DNA of 64,000 nt, from NCBI RefSeq assembly GCF_024399335.1, contig NZ_CP075339.1, forward strand, positions 1,302,001 through 1,366,000, in the 5' to 3' direction. Under the pieces are notes generated by a model, which ran no database searches, was not told where the DNA came from, and saw only the letters and a list, made by a program, of their open reading frames with translations. This document shows positions 23,647 to 32,830 of the stretch, piece by piece; the stretch's first letter is position 1; every line of letters starts with the position of its first letter. The stretch is from Leucobacter aridicollis (GTDB taxonomy: Bacteria > Actinomycetota > Actinomycetes > Actinomycetales > Microbacteriaceae). A program made the position numbers and the translations under genes.

Positions 23647-25284
23647 GTGGGAGAAGCGACTGCCGACCTGATTATTGCGGGTGCGCGCGTGCACTCACTT
23701 GTGGCCGGCGACGCCGATCTCTCGCCTCGCTCAATCGCGATCGCTGGCGGTCGCATCATCGCGGTGGGGAAGCCCGATGAGATCGCCGAGGCCTTCAGCG
23801 GGCCGAACACTCAGATCGATGACGCGAGCGGATCTACAATCACTCCCGGCCTGATCGATGCGCACCTGCACCCGATCCAAGGCGTGGAGCTGTGCCAGGG
23901 GGTTGACCTCGGAAGCGTGCGCGATCTGCGCGACCTCCGAAACGCGCTCGGTGCTGAGGCAGCGAGGGTGCGCGCGGGCTCCGCTGGGGGGTGGGTCCGC
24001 GCGTGGAACCTCGATTACGCCGTGTTTGACGGCGCACCGCTCGACTCCCGCTTCCTTGACGACGCCGTCGGCGACCTGCCGGCGATGGTGTTCTTCTTTG
24101 ACTTCCATACTGCCGTCGCGAGCGCAGAGGCGCTGCGGCTTGCGGGAATCACGGGCGCCAGGGAATTCGACGACACTTCCGTGATCGTCGTCGACTCGTC
24201 GGGCGTGCCAACCGGAGAGCTCCGAGAGGACAGCGCCTACCAGCCGATCCTCGAGATTGCCCCAAAGCCGACCCGCGACGAGACACTCGAAGCGGCCCGC
24301 GCGACATTCGCGAAGATGCGGCGCTCGGGCCTTACCGGCGGCACCATCATGGACGGCAACTCCGAGACGCTCGACCTGCTCCAGGCTCTCGACACCACTG
24401 GCATGGGGCTTCCAGTTCGCATCGTGAGCGCAATGGACATCAAGCCGAGCTACTCGGCGGAGACACGAGCTGCAATCAAGGCGCAGGTCGACCGGGGCGG
24501 GAACCGGTGGCGCGGCGGCGTCATCAAACTCTACGCCGACGGTGTCATTGACACGGGGGCTGGCTGGCTCTACGAGGCCGACGCCGATGGGGCAGGGCTC
24601 ACCGGGTTTTGGCCGAATCAGGCAGACTTCGCCGCGACAGTGAAAGAGTTTGCGGAAGCTGGGTTCCAGATCGCGACGCACGCAATCGGCGACCGTGCTG
24701 TCGGCGAGACGATCACCGCGTACGAGGCCGCCGGGCCCATCGCCCGTACCGGAGTGCCGCACCGCATCGAGCACCTCGAGACGCTCACCCCTGACGACGT
24801 CGAGCGCCTGGCGGCGAACGGCATCACTGCGTCGATGCAGCTTCCACACATGCAATGGCGCATCGCCGACGGCAGTGACGAGTGGGCGAGACGGCTCGGA
24901 CCCGAGCGCGCAGCCCGCGGCTGGGCAGCTGGCTCCGTCACGCGAGCGGGCGCGCCACTCGCCCTTGGCTCCGACTGGCCGATCGCAGACCTCGATGCGC
25001 GCATCGGCCTCGCCTGGGCTATGCTTCGGCGTGCCCCCGGCGACACGGACGGGTTCGTCTACGAGCCTGAAGAACGACTTTCCGCCGCCCAAGCGCTACA
25101 CGGATACACCCGCGGTGCAGCGCTCGCGCAGGGCGACGACGACCTCGGCATCATCCGTGCCGGTGCTCGTGCAGACCTCGCCGTGTGGTCTGCGGATCCC
25201 CTCGGGGTGTCAGGCGACGATCTCGCCACACTCCCCGTCCGGGCAACATACCTTGACGGGCTACGCACGTCGCACGTCGAATAG
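23647..25284 (+). CDS. Amidohydrolase family 3 metal-dependent hydrolase (YtcJ-like)
   Basis: A 545-residue member of the metallo-dependent hydrolase superfamily. ADLIIAGARVHSL and the TPGLIDAHLHP motif (two metal-binding His) form the N-terminal part; later GFQIATHAIGDRAV, RIEHLETLTP and GSDWPIADLDAR provide the remaining His and Asp ligands. The C-terminal strand with LAVWSADPLGVSGDD is typical of family 3. The substrate is probably an amide, lactam or imide; unknown. GTG 23647 after GAGGGG is chosen because the upstream extension is antisense to the TetR gene. Divergent from TetR and probably co-transcribed with the antiporter 54 bases downstream. Confidence 0.88.
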   Translation: MGEATADLIIAGARVHSLVAGDADLSPRSIAIAGGRIIAVGKPDEIAEAFSGPNTQIDDASGSTITPGLIDAHLHPIQGVELCQGVDLGSVRDLRDLRNALGAEAARVRAGSAGGWVRAWNLDYAVFDGAPLDSRFLDDAVGDLPAMVFFFDFHTAVASAEALRLAGITGAREFDDTSVIVVDSSGVPTGELREDSAYQPILEIAPKPTRDETLEAARATFAKMRRSGLTGGTIMDGNSETLDLLQALDTTGMGLPVRIVSAMDIKPSYSAETRAAIKAQVDRGGNRWRGGVIKLYADGVIDTGAGWLYEADADGAGLTGFWPNQADFAATVKEFAEAGFQIATHAIGDRAVGETITAYEAAGPIARTGVPHRIEHLETLTPDDVERLAANGITASMQLPHMQWRIADGSDEWARRLGPERAARGWAAGSVTRAGAPLALGSDWPIADLDARIGLAWAMLRRAPGDTDGFVYEPEERLSAAQALHGYTRGAALAQGDDDLGIIRAGARADLAVWSADPLGVSGDDLATLPVRATYLDGLRTSHVE

Positions 25285-25338
25285 TCTCACCCCACACCAC
25301 CCAACCGAGCGGCACCGTCGCTCCCTCGAAAGGCCACC

Positions 25339-26718
25339 GTGGTCCAAAACACTGCTCTGGCGCTGCTGCCAGTCCTTACCGTCCTTGTCGTGTCGGTGCT
25401 CACCAAGCGAGCACTGCTCGGCCTCTTCTCGGGCGCCATCGTTGGCGCAATCCTCATCGGTGGATGGGGGTTCTTCGACTCGCTCGTCGGGCTCGTTGGC
25501 TCCTCCCTGTCGAACGAGACCGTGCACTGGCTCGTGCTGGTCGTCGTATTGTTCGGCATCCTCATCGCCTACTTCAACGTGTCGGGGGCCGTCAGCGACT
25601 TCGCCAAGTGGACGGAGCGGTTCGTAAACTCACGCCGCAAGTCGCTGCTGCTCACCTGGCTGCTCACGATCGCGCTGTTCATCGACGACTACCTGAACGC
25701 GCTCACTGTGGGCACCTCGATGAAGCGTGTCACCGACCGCTACAACGTGCCACGCACCATGCTCGGCTCTGTCGTGAAGCTCACGTCAGCCCCGATCGCG
25801 ATTGTCATCCCGTTCTCAACCTGGGCGATCTTCTTCTCGGCGCTGCTTGAGCAGGATGGCGTGACCGTGAACGGTTCGGGCTTCGGCGCATACATCGCTG
25901 GTCTGCCGTATGTCTTCTTCGGCTGGATCGCGCTGATCGTCGGCCTGCTTCTCGCCCTCGGCGTGCTGCCCCTGGTTGGGCCGCTGAAGCGTGAGCAGGC
26001 GCGCGTCGATCTGACGGGCGACACGCTTCCCGAGGGGCTGACCCCCGAGGAGCGCGCCTTCGAACTCGCTGAAGACGGCTCCGAGGGCAAGCGCCCGCTG
26101 CCGTTCAACTTCCTCATTCCGATTATCACCCTCGTTGTCGTGACGATCCTCACCGAGGTCGACATCGTGAAGGGCGCCGCAGCTGCCGTCGTCGTCGCAA
26201 TCATCCTCTATCTCGTGCAGCGCCGGATGACATTCAAGGACGTCGTTGAGCAGGCGTTCGAGGGCATCATGAGCATGGCGTACGTCATGGTGCTGTTCGT
26301 GCTCGCCTTCATGGTGCAGCAGATCAACATGGATCTCCAGCTCGCTGACTGGGTCATTGGCGCGACCGAGCCAATCATGAACGGCGCCCTGCTGCCCGCG
26401 ATCGTGTTCCTCGTCTGTGGCCTCTACGCGTACGCGACAGGCGCGTTCTGGGACCTCGCCGCTGTCATCACACCCGTCGTGCTGCCACTTGCAATCGCTG
26501 TTGGTGTCGACCCGGTGCTCGCAGGCGCAGCGGTCTTCTCGGGTGCCGCACTCGGCTCCACGACATGCCTGTACGGCGACGGCATGATCCTCGCGTCGAA
26601 GTCGGTTGGCGTGAAGCCTTTGAACTTGATGCTCTCGATCCTGCCGTACGCAGGGTTTGCCGCAGCGCTGTCGTTCATCGCCTACCTCATCGCAGGGTAC
26701 GTCTCCTTCGGCGGCTAA
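25339..26718 (+). CDS. NhaC-family Na+/H+ (or organic ion) antiporter
   Basis: A 459-residue membrane protein with about 11-12 hydrophobic segments, matching the NhaC family length. The signature FIDDYLNALTVGTSMKRVTDRYNVPR and later AYATGAFWDLAAVITPVVLPLA are characteristic. A hydrophilic loop (about 215-255) lies mid-protein. NhaC relatives exchange protons for Na+, or malate/lactate for Na+; pairing with an amidohydrolase leaves substrate uptake possible. GTG start with GAAAGG five bases upstream; a strong terminator follows at 26739-26780. Confidence 0.9.
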   Translation: MVQNTALALLPVLTVLVVSVLTKRALLGLFSGAIVGAILIGGWGFFDSLVGLVGSSLSNETVHWLVLVVVLFGILIAYFNVSGAVSDFAKWTERFVNSRRKSLLLTWLLTIALFIDDYLNALTVGTSMKRVTDRYNVPRTMLGSVVKLTSAPIAIVIPFSTWAIFFSALLEQDGVTVNGSGFGAYIAGLPYVFFGWIALIVGLLLALGVLPLVGPLKREQARVDLTGDTLPEGLTPEERAFELAEDGSEGKRPLPFNFLIPIITLVVVTILTEVDIVKGAAAAVVVAIILYLVQRRMTFKDVVEQAFEGIMSMAYVMVLFVLAFMVQQINMDLQLADWVIGATEPIMNGALLPAIVFLVCGLYAYATGAFWDLAAVITPVVLPLAIAVGVDPVLAGAAVFSGAALGSTTCLYGDGMILASKSVGVKPLNLMLSILPYAGFAAALSFIAYLIAGYVSFGG

Positions 26719-26738
26719 ACGCGCGCCTCGCCAGCGTG

Positions 26739-26780
26739 GACAGAGTGCCCCGGCCGCCCAGGCGGCCGGGGCACTCTGTC
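26739..26780 (+). terminator. Long perfect hairpin terminator after the antiporter gene
   Basis: A 20-base-pair perfect stem (26739-26758 with 26761-26780), GC-rich, with almost no loop. It lies 20 bases after the antiporter stop. Confidence 0.75.
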
Positions 26781-26850
26781 GCCTGGCGCCAAATTTCGGG
26801 CATTGATAGGTTGGAAGGAGACCCCAGTCATCCACCATCGGAGGCCCCGC

Positions 26851-27345
26851 ATGCCCGCGCCCGCACTCTCGTCGTCGACTCTCGCGCAACATCTGAATGC
26901 CCGCGCCCAGCGACGCCGGTTCGGGGTGGCAGTCGCCGCAGTCGCGGTCGCAGTCGGGCTGCTGACGGGGTGCACATCGCCTTCGTCTGCCCCTGAGCCC
27001 AGCGATCCGGCCGGTGTTGTTGCGATCCCCGACACCGCCGCGGCCGGCCAGATCGAGTGGGCGCTCGGGCTGTTGAACGCCGACACCGACATCACCGTCG
27101 ATCAGCTTGAAGGCCGGTTCACGAAGGAGTTCCTCGCTCAAATGCCGGCAGAAGACCTCGCGGCCCAGCTGAACGAGGGCGTACGGCCGCTTAAGCCGTT
27201 CAAGACGACTGACTACGCCGACGTGAGCGAGGTCGTCGGCGCGGCGCGCATCACTGCGGCGAACGCGGAATCGTTCTCGCTCGAGGTGCGGGTCGAACCA
27301 GATGGCACGATCTCCGAGATGCTGATCCGCCCCGCAGGCAAGTAG
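26851..27345 (+). CDS. Lipoprotein resembling the N-terminal domain of LpqF/ORF12-type proteins
   Basis: A 164-residue exported lipoprotein: basic QRRRF, hydrophobic VAVAAVAVAVG and lipobox LLTGC. The mature region (AAGQIEWALGLLNADTDITVDQLEGRF, EFLAQMPAEDLAAQLNEGVRP, FKTTDYADVSEVVGAARI) resembles the small NTF2-like domain that precedes a beta-lactamase-type domain in LpqF/ORF12 proteins, but here the protein stops after it. The resemblance is by eye and moderate. ATG 26851 preceded by GGAGG at six bases. Convergent with the response-regulator gene. Confidence 0.7.
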   Translation: MPAPALSSSTLAQHLNARAQRRRFGVAVAAVAVAVGLLTGCTSPSSAPEPSDPAGVVAIPDTAAAGQIEWALGLLNADTDITVDQLEGRFTKEFLAQMPAEDLAAQLNEGVRPLKPFKTTDYADVSEVVGAARITAANAESFSLEVRVEPDGTISEMLIRPAGK

Positions 27346-27365
27346 TGGCAGGTAAGTAGCGGTCG

Positions 27366-28205
27366 CTAGGCGCCTGGCGGCGGAACCAACCGGTACAGCA
27401 CCTCGGGCCGGCCGCGCTTGCCATACCGGTGGGACAGATCGATCGATCCAATGTCAACAAGGTAATCGAGGTAGCGTCTCGCAGTCGCCGACGACACTGC
27501 GCACGCTGCGGCGAGTTCGGCGGACGTGAGTGGAATTATCGGATCCAACGCATCGATGATCTCGGTCAGCGTGACGTGCGAGATCCCCTTGGGCAGGCGT
27601 GCGCCAGGCGCCTGGGAGGTCAGCCCGGCCCGCTCGGCCCGCCCGGCCTGACCGGCGCCGCCCTGCACAGCGTCGACCTGCCCACCCGCGATGCGCTGCG
27701 CTCCCTGGTGTTCCCGCCGCGCCTGGACGCTGCCGGTAGACAGCAGTCTGTCGATCTCGCCCTGCGCGAGCGGAAGCTCCCGGGCGTCGTGAGGGCGCGC
27801 TTGGCCTCGCGCGAGGTCGCTGCGGTAGACCCGTAACCTGCCGAGAAGCGCCGATTCTGTGAACGGCTTGACGAGGTAGCCGACAACCTGGCCTGCGAGA
27901 GCCTGGCGCACCGTGACGCGATCCTGGGAGGCGCTGATGACAAGCACGTCGGGCGACGCTGGTCCGAGCGTGCGCACACGGTTCAGTACTTCCACCCCGC
28001 TAATGTCTGGGAGCCGCATGTCGAGCAGCACCAGATCGACCTCGCCGTGCACGATCTGCTCGACCGCGGCCAGCCCGGTGCCGACAGCGGCGACGACGGC
28101 AAAGCCCGGAGCGTTCGCGATGAAGCGGCTGTGCAGTTGCCGCGCGCCAGTGTCGTCGTCGACGATGAGCACCCGGGTGTCTGGCCCGGTGCGGGGAGTG
28201 GTCAT
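27366..28205 (-). CDS. CitB/DcuR-type response regulator
   Basis: A 279-residue regulator. The receiver domain (about 10-130) has acidic pocket VDDD, phosphoacceptor Asp62 in LVLLDMRLPD, ISAS and VKPF with the conserved Lys. A linker of about 60 residues rich in Gln, Gly and Ala (about 150-210) leads to a C-terminal helix-turn-helix LTSAELAAACAVSSATARRYLDYL and the wing HRYGKRGRPEVLYRL, as in CitB. It overlaps the kinase gene by ATGA (28202-28205). The likely target is the divergent tctCBA operon. Confidence 0.88.
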   Translation of the reverse strand: MTTPRTGPDTRVLIVDDDTGARQLHSRFIANAPGFAVVAAVGTGLAAVEQIVHGEVDLVLLDMRLPDISGVEVLNRVRTLGPASPDVLVISASQDRVTVRQALAGQVVGYLVKPFTESALLGRLRVYRSDLARGQARPHDARELPLAQGEIDRLLSTGSVQARREHQGAQRIAGGQVDAVQGGAGQAGRAERAGLTSQAPGARLPKGISHVTLTEIIDALDPIIPLTSAELAAACAVSSATARRYLDYLVDIGSIDLSHRYGKRGRPEVLYRLVPPPGA

Positions 28206-29437
28206 CTCGCCTCCATGGTGAACCTGAACCGGGCGCCGCCAGAGGCAGACCGACTGACCTCGACAGTCCCGCCGCGGCCGGCGACCGTGCGTCGCACGAG
28301 GTCGAGGCCGATGCCACGGCCGGTGCCCGTGCGATCCGACTTTGTCGAGACACCACGTGTGAAGAGCCGCTCGATGTCGGCGGCCGGGATCCCGTCACCG
28401 TCATCAGAGATGTCGCCGTGAAAGACCCCGTCGACCTCGGTCAGCGCGCAGAGCACGACCGTCGCGTGTGCCTCTCCGGCATTCCTGCAAAGATTGGCGA
28501 CAACGAGGACCACCTCCTCATCAACCTCGCTCGTGACCGCGAATTCGGCTTCCAGCCTGGCCCCGTGCGCTCCAAGCTCGGCGCGCAGCGCATCCACTGT
28601 CGCTCGGAGAAGTGGTTGGGTGCTCAGACTCGCGCCGTGGGCCGTCGTGGTGACGGGGGAGACCCCCTCGATGTAATGCAGCGCCTCGCTTGTGTCGCCG
28701 TGAGTGACGAGCCCGTGGATGACGTGCAGCCTGGTCACGAACTCGTGCGACTGTTCCTGCAGCGCGGCAGCGGTGCGCCGCAGCCCCTCGTGCTCACGCG
28801 CCTCCGCATCCAACCGGCGGAAGCGGCGCTCGAGCAGTGCTGCCACCGTCGAGCTCAGTAGCGTTCCCACCACGAGCGCGCCGAGCGCCCATGGGAGGAG
28901 CCGTCGGAGCGCTTCCGACGCGTCGTCGGCGATGCGGCTCTCAAGGATGCCGACCGAGAGCGCTCCGATGATCTCTCCGTCAGTGGCTCGAACGGGCACC
29001 TTCGCGCGCAGCGTGCGCCCAATAGTGCCCGTCTCCGTGCCAAGAAACGTCTCGCCGGCGAGCACCGACGAGTTGTCTGTCGAGACGCGCTTGCCGCGCT
29101 CGGCCGGGGTCGGGTGGGTGACGCGGATGCCGCGCTCATCAGAGATAACGACATAGTCGACGCCGGCGGCCCGCTCGATCACGTCGGCGAGCGGCTGGAG
29201 CTCGGCGGCGGCCGCGGAGACATCCGAGTGGACGAGCGCGAGCGCCGAGCGCACCTGGGTGAGCTCGGCGAGGCTCGACGCCACACTCGACACGCGTTCG
29301 CCGGTGGTCTCGCGGATACCGCGCTCTTGCACGGTGTAGGCGATGCCGGTAGTGAGCACGACGACCGCGACCACAATCACTGTCGGAGCGAACAGCATGA
29401 CAAGCCGCGCCCCACGGGCAGTGAACTTCTTCGCCAC
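28202..29437 (-). CDS. CitA/DcuS-type sensor histidine kinase
   Basis: A 411-residue membrane kinase. Helix 1 (about 12-35) and helix 2 (about 180-200) flank an extracytoplasmic PAS domain with GIRVTHPTP (Arg105, His108) and TLRAKVPV (Arg144, Lys146), the arginine, histidine and lysine positions that bind citrate in Klebsiella CitA. The cytoplasmic part has the phospho-acceptor His231 in EQSHEFVTRLHVIHGLV and the ATP-binding domain LCRNAGEA, DDGDGIP, GRGIGLDLV. The usual second, cytoplasmic PAS domain is absent. GTG start after AAGGAGG. It probably senses citrate or another tricarboxylate for tct control. Confidence 0.9.
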   Translation of the reverse strand: MAKKFTARGARLVMLFAPTVIVVAVVVLTTGIAYTVQERGIRETTGERVSSVASSLAELTQVRSALALVHSDVSAAAAELQPLADVIERAAGVDYVVISDERGIRVTHPTPAERGKRVSTDNSSVLAGETFLGTETGTIGRTLRAKVPVRATDGEIIGALSVGILESRIADDASEALRRLLPWALGALVVGTLLSSTVAALLERRFRRLDAEAREHEGLRRTAAALQEQSHEFVTRLHVIHGLVTHGDTSEALHYIEGVSPVTTTAHGASLSTQPLLRATVDALRAELGAHGARLEAEFAVTSEVDEEVVLVVANLCRNAGEAHATVVLCALTEVDGVFHGDISDDGDGIPAADIERLFTRGVSTKSDRTGTGRGIGLDLVRRTVAGRGGTVEVSRSASGGARFRFTMEAR

Positions 29438-29610
29438 CGTCGCTACCTCCTTGTCGACGCTTCAGTTTAGACCGGTCGTGCATCCCGGGGTCCGGCGCAC
29501 TGTGAGCATCAAAGGTGTCAAATGCGTCCGGCCTGCCAGCAGCGAGGCCGACGTGGCACTGTTGGTGCCGAGTACGGCGCACCGGCGCCCTCACAAAGGA
29601 GTGAAAACCC

Positions 29611-30633
29611 GTGGAAGAACCTTCCAGCGCGGCAGAGCCGCGCGAAGACACACGGCGGGCGAGGCCCGCCACGAGGCTTATCGGTGGCGTGATCGCCGCG
29701 GCCGCGATCGGCGTCGCCGCCTTCGGTTCCATCAGCGCGGCGTCTGCTGGGCAAGATATTACGTCGTCGCTCACGATCGTGGCCCCCGCGGCCGCCGGTG
29801 GCGGCTGGGACACTGTCGCCCGCGAGATGCAGCAAGCGCAGCGTGCGAACGGCCTCACCGCGAACGTGCAGGTCGTGAATATGCCAGGCGCGGGCGGAAC
29901 GATCGCGCTCGGAAACATGACTCGGTTCGAGGGTCGGGCGAACACGGTACTCGTCGGGGGTACCGGGCTGCTCGCGGCAACGATCCAGTACGACTCGACC
30001 GCGACGCTTAATGACGTCACACCGCTTGCGGTGCTGTTCGACGAGTACGACGTCATTGTCGTGCCCGCTGACTCGCCTTACGAAACGCTCGACGAACTCG
30101 TCGCCGCGTGGCAGGAAGACCCTGGGGCGGTGCCCTGGACCGGCGGCGGATCCTTCGATCAGCTCGTGGTGACCGACCTCGCCCTTGCGGCGGGTATCGA
30201 TCCCGTCGACACCACGTACATTTCCTCGGACGGCGGCGGCGAGGCTGTTGCGGCGCTGCTCAACGGGACGGCTCAGGCTGCCGCCGGAGGGTACCCGGAC
30301 AACATCGACCAGATCGAGTCCGGCCGTCTGCGGGCGCTCGCGCTCATCGCGGAGGAGCCCGTTACTGGCATCGACATTCCGACGGCGCGCGCGCAGGGGT
30401 ACGATGTCACGCTCGCCAACTGGCGCATGCTTGCGGCGCCCGCCGCGATTACCGACGAGGAGACGGCGCAGCTCACCGAGCTCATCGAGGATTCGGTCGC
30501 CACCCCGGAGTGGTTGGCCGCGGTCGAGCGCTATCACTGGAGCGAACACTTCATGGTTGGCCCCGACGTCTCGGCATTCCTCGAAAACGAACGCGGGCGC
30601 ATCACGCGACTCTACGAGGAGATGGGGCAATGA
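29611..30633 (+). CDS. tctC: Tripartite tricarboxylate transporter substrate-binding protein TctC
   Basis: A 340-residue periplasmic-type binding protein of the TctC/Bug family. A twin-basic N-region and hydrophobic segment (about 22-45) end in SAASAGQD, with a likely signal peptidase I site after ASA; no lipobox cysteine. Family text: VAPAAAGGGWDTVAREM, NMPGAGGTIALGNM, PWTGGGSFDQLVVTDLA, GGGEAVAALLNGTAQAAAGGYPDNI. It binds tricarboxylates or related acids outside the cell for TctAB. AAGGAG precedes GTG 29611. First gene of the operon, divergent from citAB. Confidence 0.92.
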   Translation: MEEPSSAAEPREDTRRARPATRLIGGVIAAAAIGVAAFGSISAASAGQDITSSLTIVAPAAAGGGWDTVAREMQQAQRANGLTANVQVVNMPGAGGTIALGNMTRFEGRANTVLVGGTGLLAATIQYDSTATLNDVTPLAVLFDEYDVIVVPADSPYETLDELVAAWQEDPGAVPWTGGGSFDQLVVTDLALAAGIDPVDTTYISSDGGGEAVAALLNGTAQAAAGGYPDNIDQIESGRLRALALIAEEPVTGIDIPTARAQGYDVTLANWRMLAAPAAITDEETAQLTELIEDSVATPEWLAAVERYHWSEHFMVGPDVSAFLENERGRITRLYEEMGQ

Positions 30634-31262
30634 GTTACTCACACAATCCGACGGCGATGTCCGCCGTCATCGGCGAAGAGATTTCGCTGACGGCGGGGAA
30701 GGATCGAGGCCGGGCGCTGCTCGTGCAGCTCATCATGCCGGCTGTGCTGCTCGCGTTCGCAGGGTACCTCGCGGTCGGCATGATCACCATGCGGGTGCCC
30801 GAAGGTACCGCGTTCCCAGGCCCGAGGTTCTTTCCAGCGCTCATCGCCGGTGGGCTCACACTCTTCGCGGTCCTGCTCGCGGTCGCTGCGCTACGTGAGC
30901 ATCAGCGCGCGGCGACGCAGGCGGATGCTGGAGATCCCGCGATTCTCACCGGTGAAGGCGCCGATGTCGAGGAAGGCGACGCCGAGGAAGGCAGTGCCGA
31001 GCATGCCCGCGCGGTCAGGATCGACTGGGCGTCCCTCACGTGGGTCATTGGATCCTTCCTCGCGTTCACCATCGTGCTGCCATACCTCGGCTGGATCATC
31101 GCCGCGGCGCTGCTGTTCTGGGGCGTCGCGCGCGGTTTCGGCGCACGCAGGCCGCTCGCGATCCTCATCGTTGGCCTCACGCTGAGCTCGATCGTTTACA
31201 TCGCATTCGACATGGCGCTCGGGATGTCGCTCCCGTCTGGCGTTCTGGGCTGGGAGTTCTGA
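30630..31262 (+). CDS. tctB: Tripartite tricarboxylate transporter small subunit TctB
   Basis: A 210-residue membrane protein with four hydrophobic segments arranged in two pairs: VQLIMPAVLLAFAGYLAVG, FPALIAGGLTLFAVLLAVA, WVIGSFLAFTIVLPYLG and LAILIVGLTLSSIVYIAF. An acidic loop (about 95-125) separates the pairs. FPGPRFFPALIAGG is the family signature. It overlaps tctC as ATGA (30630-30633) and is followed by tctA after one base. It is the small membrane component of the importer. Confidence 0.9.
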   Translation: MSYSHNPTAMSAVIGEEISLTAGKDRGRALLVQLIMPAVLLAFAGYLAVGMITMRVPEGTAFPGPRFFPALIAGGLTLFAVLLAVAALREHQRAATQADAGDPAILTGEGADVEEGDAEEGSAEHARAVRIDWASLTWVIGSFLAFTIVLPYLGWIIAAALLFWGVARGFGARRPLAILIVGLTLSSIVYIAFDMALGMSLPSGVLGWEF

Positions 31263-31263
31263 C

Positions 31264-32802
31264 ATGGAAACACTACAACTTCTGCTAGACGGCTTCGCTG
31301 GAGCCCTGAGCCTGCAAAACCTGCTCTGGGTGCTCATCGGCTGTGTCCTCGGGACCGCGGTCGGCGTATTGCCTGGCCTCGGGTCATCGATGGCAGTCGC
31401 GCTGCTGCTGCCGGTCACGTTCTCGCTCGAGCCGACAGCAGCGTTCATCATGTTCGCCGGCGTGTACTTCGGTGGCCTGTTCGGTGACTCGACAATGGGT
31501 ATCCTGATGAACACGCCGGGCCAGGCGTCGGCGATTGCTTCGACGTTCGAAGGGCACAAGATGGCGCTCAACGGGCGCGCCGCGCAGGCCCTCGCGACCG
31601 CGGCAATCGGCGCATTTATCGGCGGTATCGTGGCATCGGTCGTCGTCGTCTTCCTCGCGCCGGTGCTCGCCGACTTCTCAACAAGGTTCGGCCCAGCAGA
31701 GTTCTTTGCGCTCGCAGTGTTCGCCTTCGCGGCGACATCATCCGTGGTGACCGACAGCGCGATCAGGGGTCTCGCGTCGCTCTTCATCGGGCTGGGGATC
31801 GCGGTCATTGGCATCGACGGCGTCTCCGGGGCGCCCCGCTTCACGATGGACTCGCCGAACCTGTTCGACGGCATTTCGCTCGTCACCGTCACCGTCGCCG
31901 TCCTTGCGCTCGGCGAGGTGATTTACGTTGCCTGTCTCGAACGGCACGTCTCGGGTGGCAAGATCATTCGGCCCAAGGGGCGGCCGTGGCTGTCACGCGC
32001 CGAGCTTCGCGAGGCAGCTCCGGCCTGGGCGCGCGGCACCGCGATCGGGCTGCCCTTCGGAGTGATCCCTGCCGGCGGCTCCGAGATTCCCACATTCCTC
32101 GCATACGGGCTCGAGAAGCGGCTCGACGCTCGGCGCGCGCAACCGAAGTTTGGCACCGGCGCGATCCGCGGCCTTGCGGCCCCGGAGGCGGCCGGGAACT
32201 CGACAACTGGCATGGCGATGGGCGCGCTGCTCGCGCTCGGCCTGCCGATCTCGGCGACCGCCGCCATCATGCTTGCTGCGTTCAGACAGTACGGGCTGCA
32301 GCCTGGTCCGCTACTGTTCGAGCGCGCCCCCGATCTGGTGTGGGCGTTGCTCGCTAGCTTCTTCATTGCGATGATCGTGCTGCTGATCCTGAACCTGCCG
32401 TTCGCGATGCTGTGGGCGCGACTACTGCTCATCCCGCGACCCTACTTGTACGCGGGGATCACAGTGTTCTGCGCGTTCGGCATCTACGCTACGTCGGGCT
32501 CTACATTTGATCTGCTCGTGCTGCTCGGCGTCGGTATCGTCGGATTCTTGATGCGGGCGCTCGACTTCCCGATCGCACCGCTCATCATTGGCATGGTGCT
32601 CGGCCCGCTCGCAGAGACGAGTCTGCGCGATGCCGCGATGAGCGCAAACGGTGACTTCTCCGTGCTCGTACAAGGTCCAATCGTGCTCACGCTCTACGGG
32701 CTGCTCGTGCTCGTGCTCGGCTTCGCGGTGAGCGGGCGTATCCGGGCGCGCAGGGCCAGGGCGCGTGCTGAGCGTCCACCAGAGGAGGCGGCACTCCGCT
32801 AG
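31264..32802 (+). CDS. tctA: Tripartite tricarboxylate transporter large permease TctA
   Basis: A 512-residue permease with about 11-12 membrane segments. Conserved TctA text: GTAVGVLPGLGSSMAVALLLP, FGDSTMGILMNTPGQASAIASTFEGH, RGTAIGLPFGVIPAGGSEIPTFLAYGLEK and AAPEAAGNSTTGM-like (LAAPEAAGNSTTGMAMGALLALGLP). It completes the tctCBA operon, which a CitAB-type system divergently adjoins. A large hairpin follows at 32831-32879. Confidence 0.93.
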   Translation: METLQLLLDGFAGALSLQNLLWVLIGCVLGTAVGVLPGLGSSMAVALLLPVTFSLEPTAAFIMFAGVYFGGLFGDSTMGILMNTPGQASAIASTFEGHKMALNGRAAQALATAAIGAFIGGIVASVVVVFLAPVLADFSTRFGPAEFFALAVFAFAATSSVVTDSAIRGLASLFIGLGIAVIGIDGVSGAPRFTMDSPNLFDGISLVTVTVAVLALGEVIYVACLERHVSGGKIIRPKGRPWLSRAELREAAPAWARGTAIGLPFGVIPAGGSEIPTFLAYGLEKRLDARRAQPKFGTGAIRGLAAPEAAGNSTTGMAMGALLALGLPISATAAIMLAAFRQYGLQPGPLLFERAPDLVWALLASFFIAMIVLLILNLPFAMLWARLLLIPRPYLYAGITVFCAFGIYATSGSTFDLLVLLGVGIVGFLMRALDFPIAPLIIGMVLGPLAETSLRDAAMSANGDFSVLVQGPIVLTLYGLLVLVLGFAVSGRIRARRARARAERPPEEAALR

Positions 32803-32830
32803 TACCCGGCGTCTCGCCAAATCAAAGATG

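Noticed and set aside
23731..25092. A 453-codon minus-strand open frame.
   Set aside because: Antisense to the amidohydrolase and without family motifs.
25816..27141. A 441-codon minus-strand open frame.
   Set aside because: Antisense to the antiporter and crosses its terminator; composition is that of a shadow frame.
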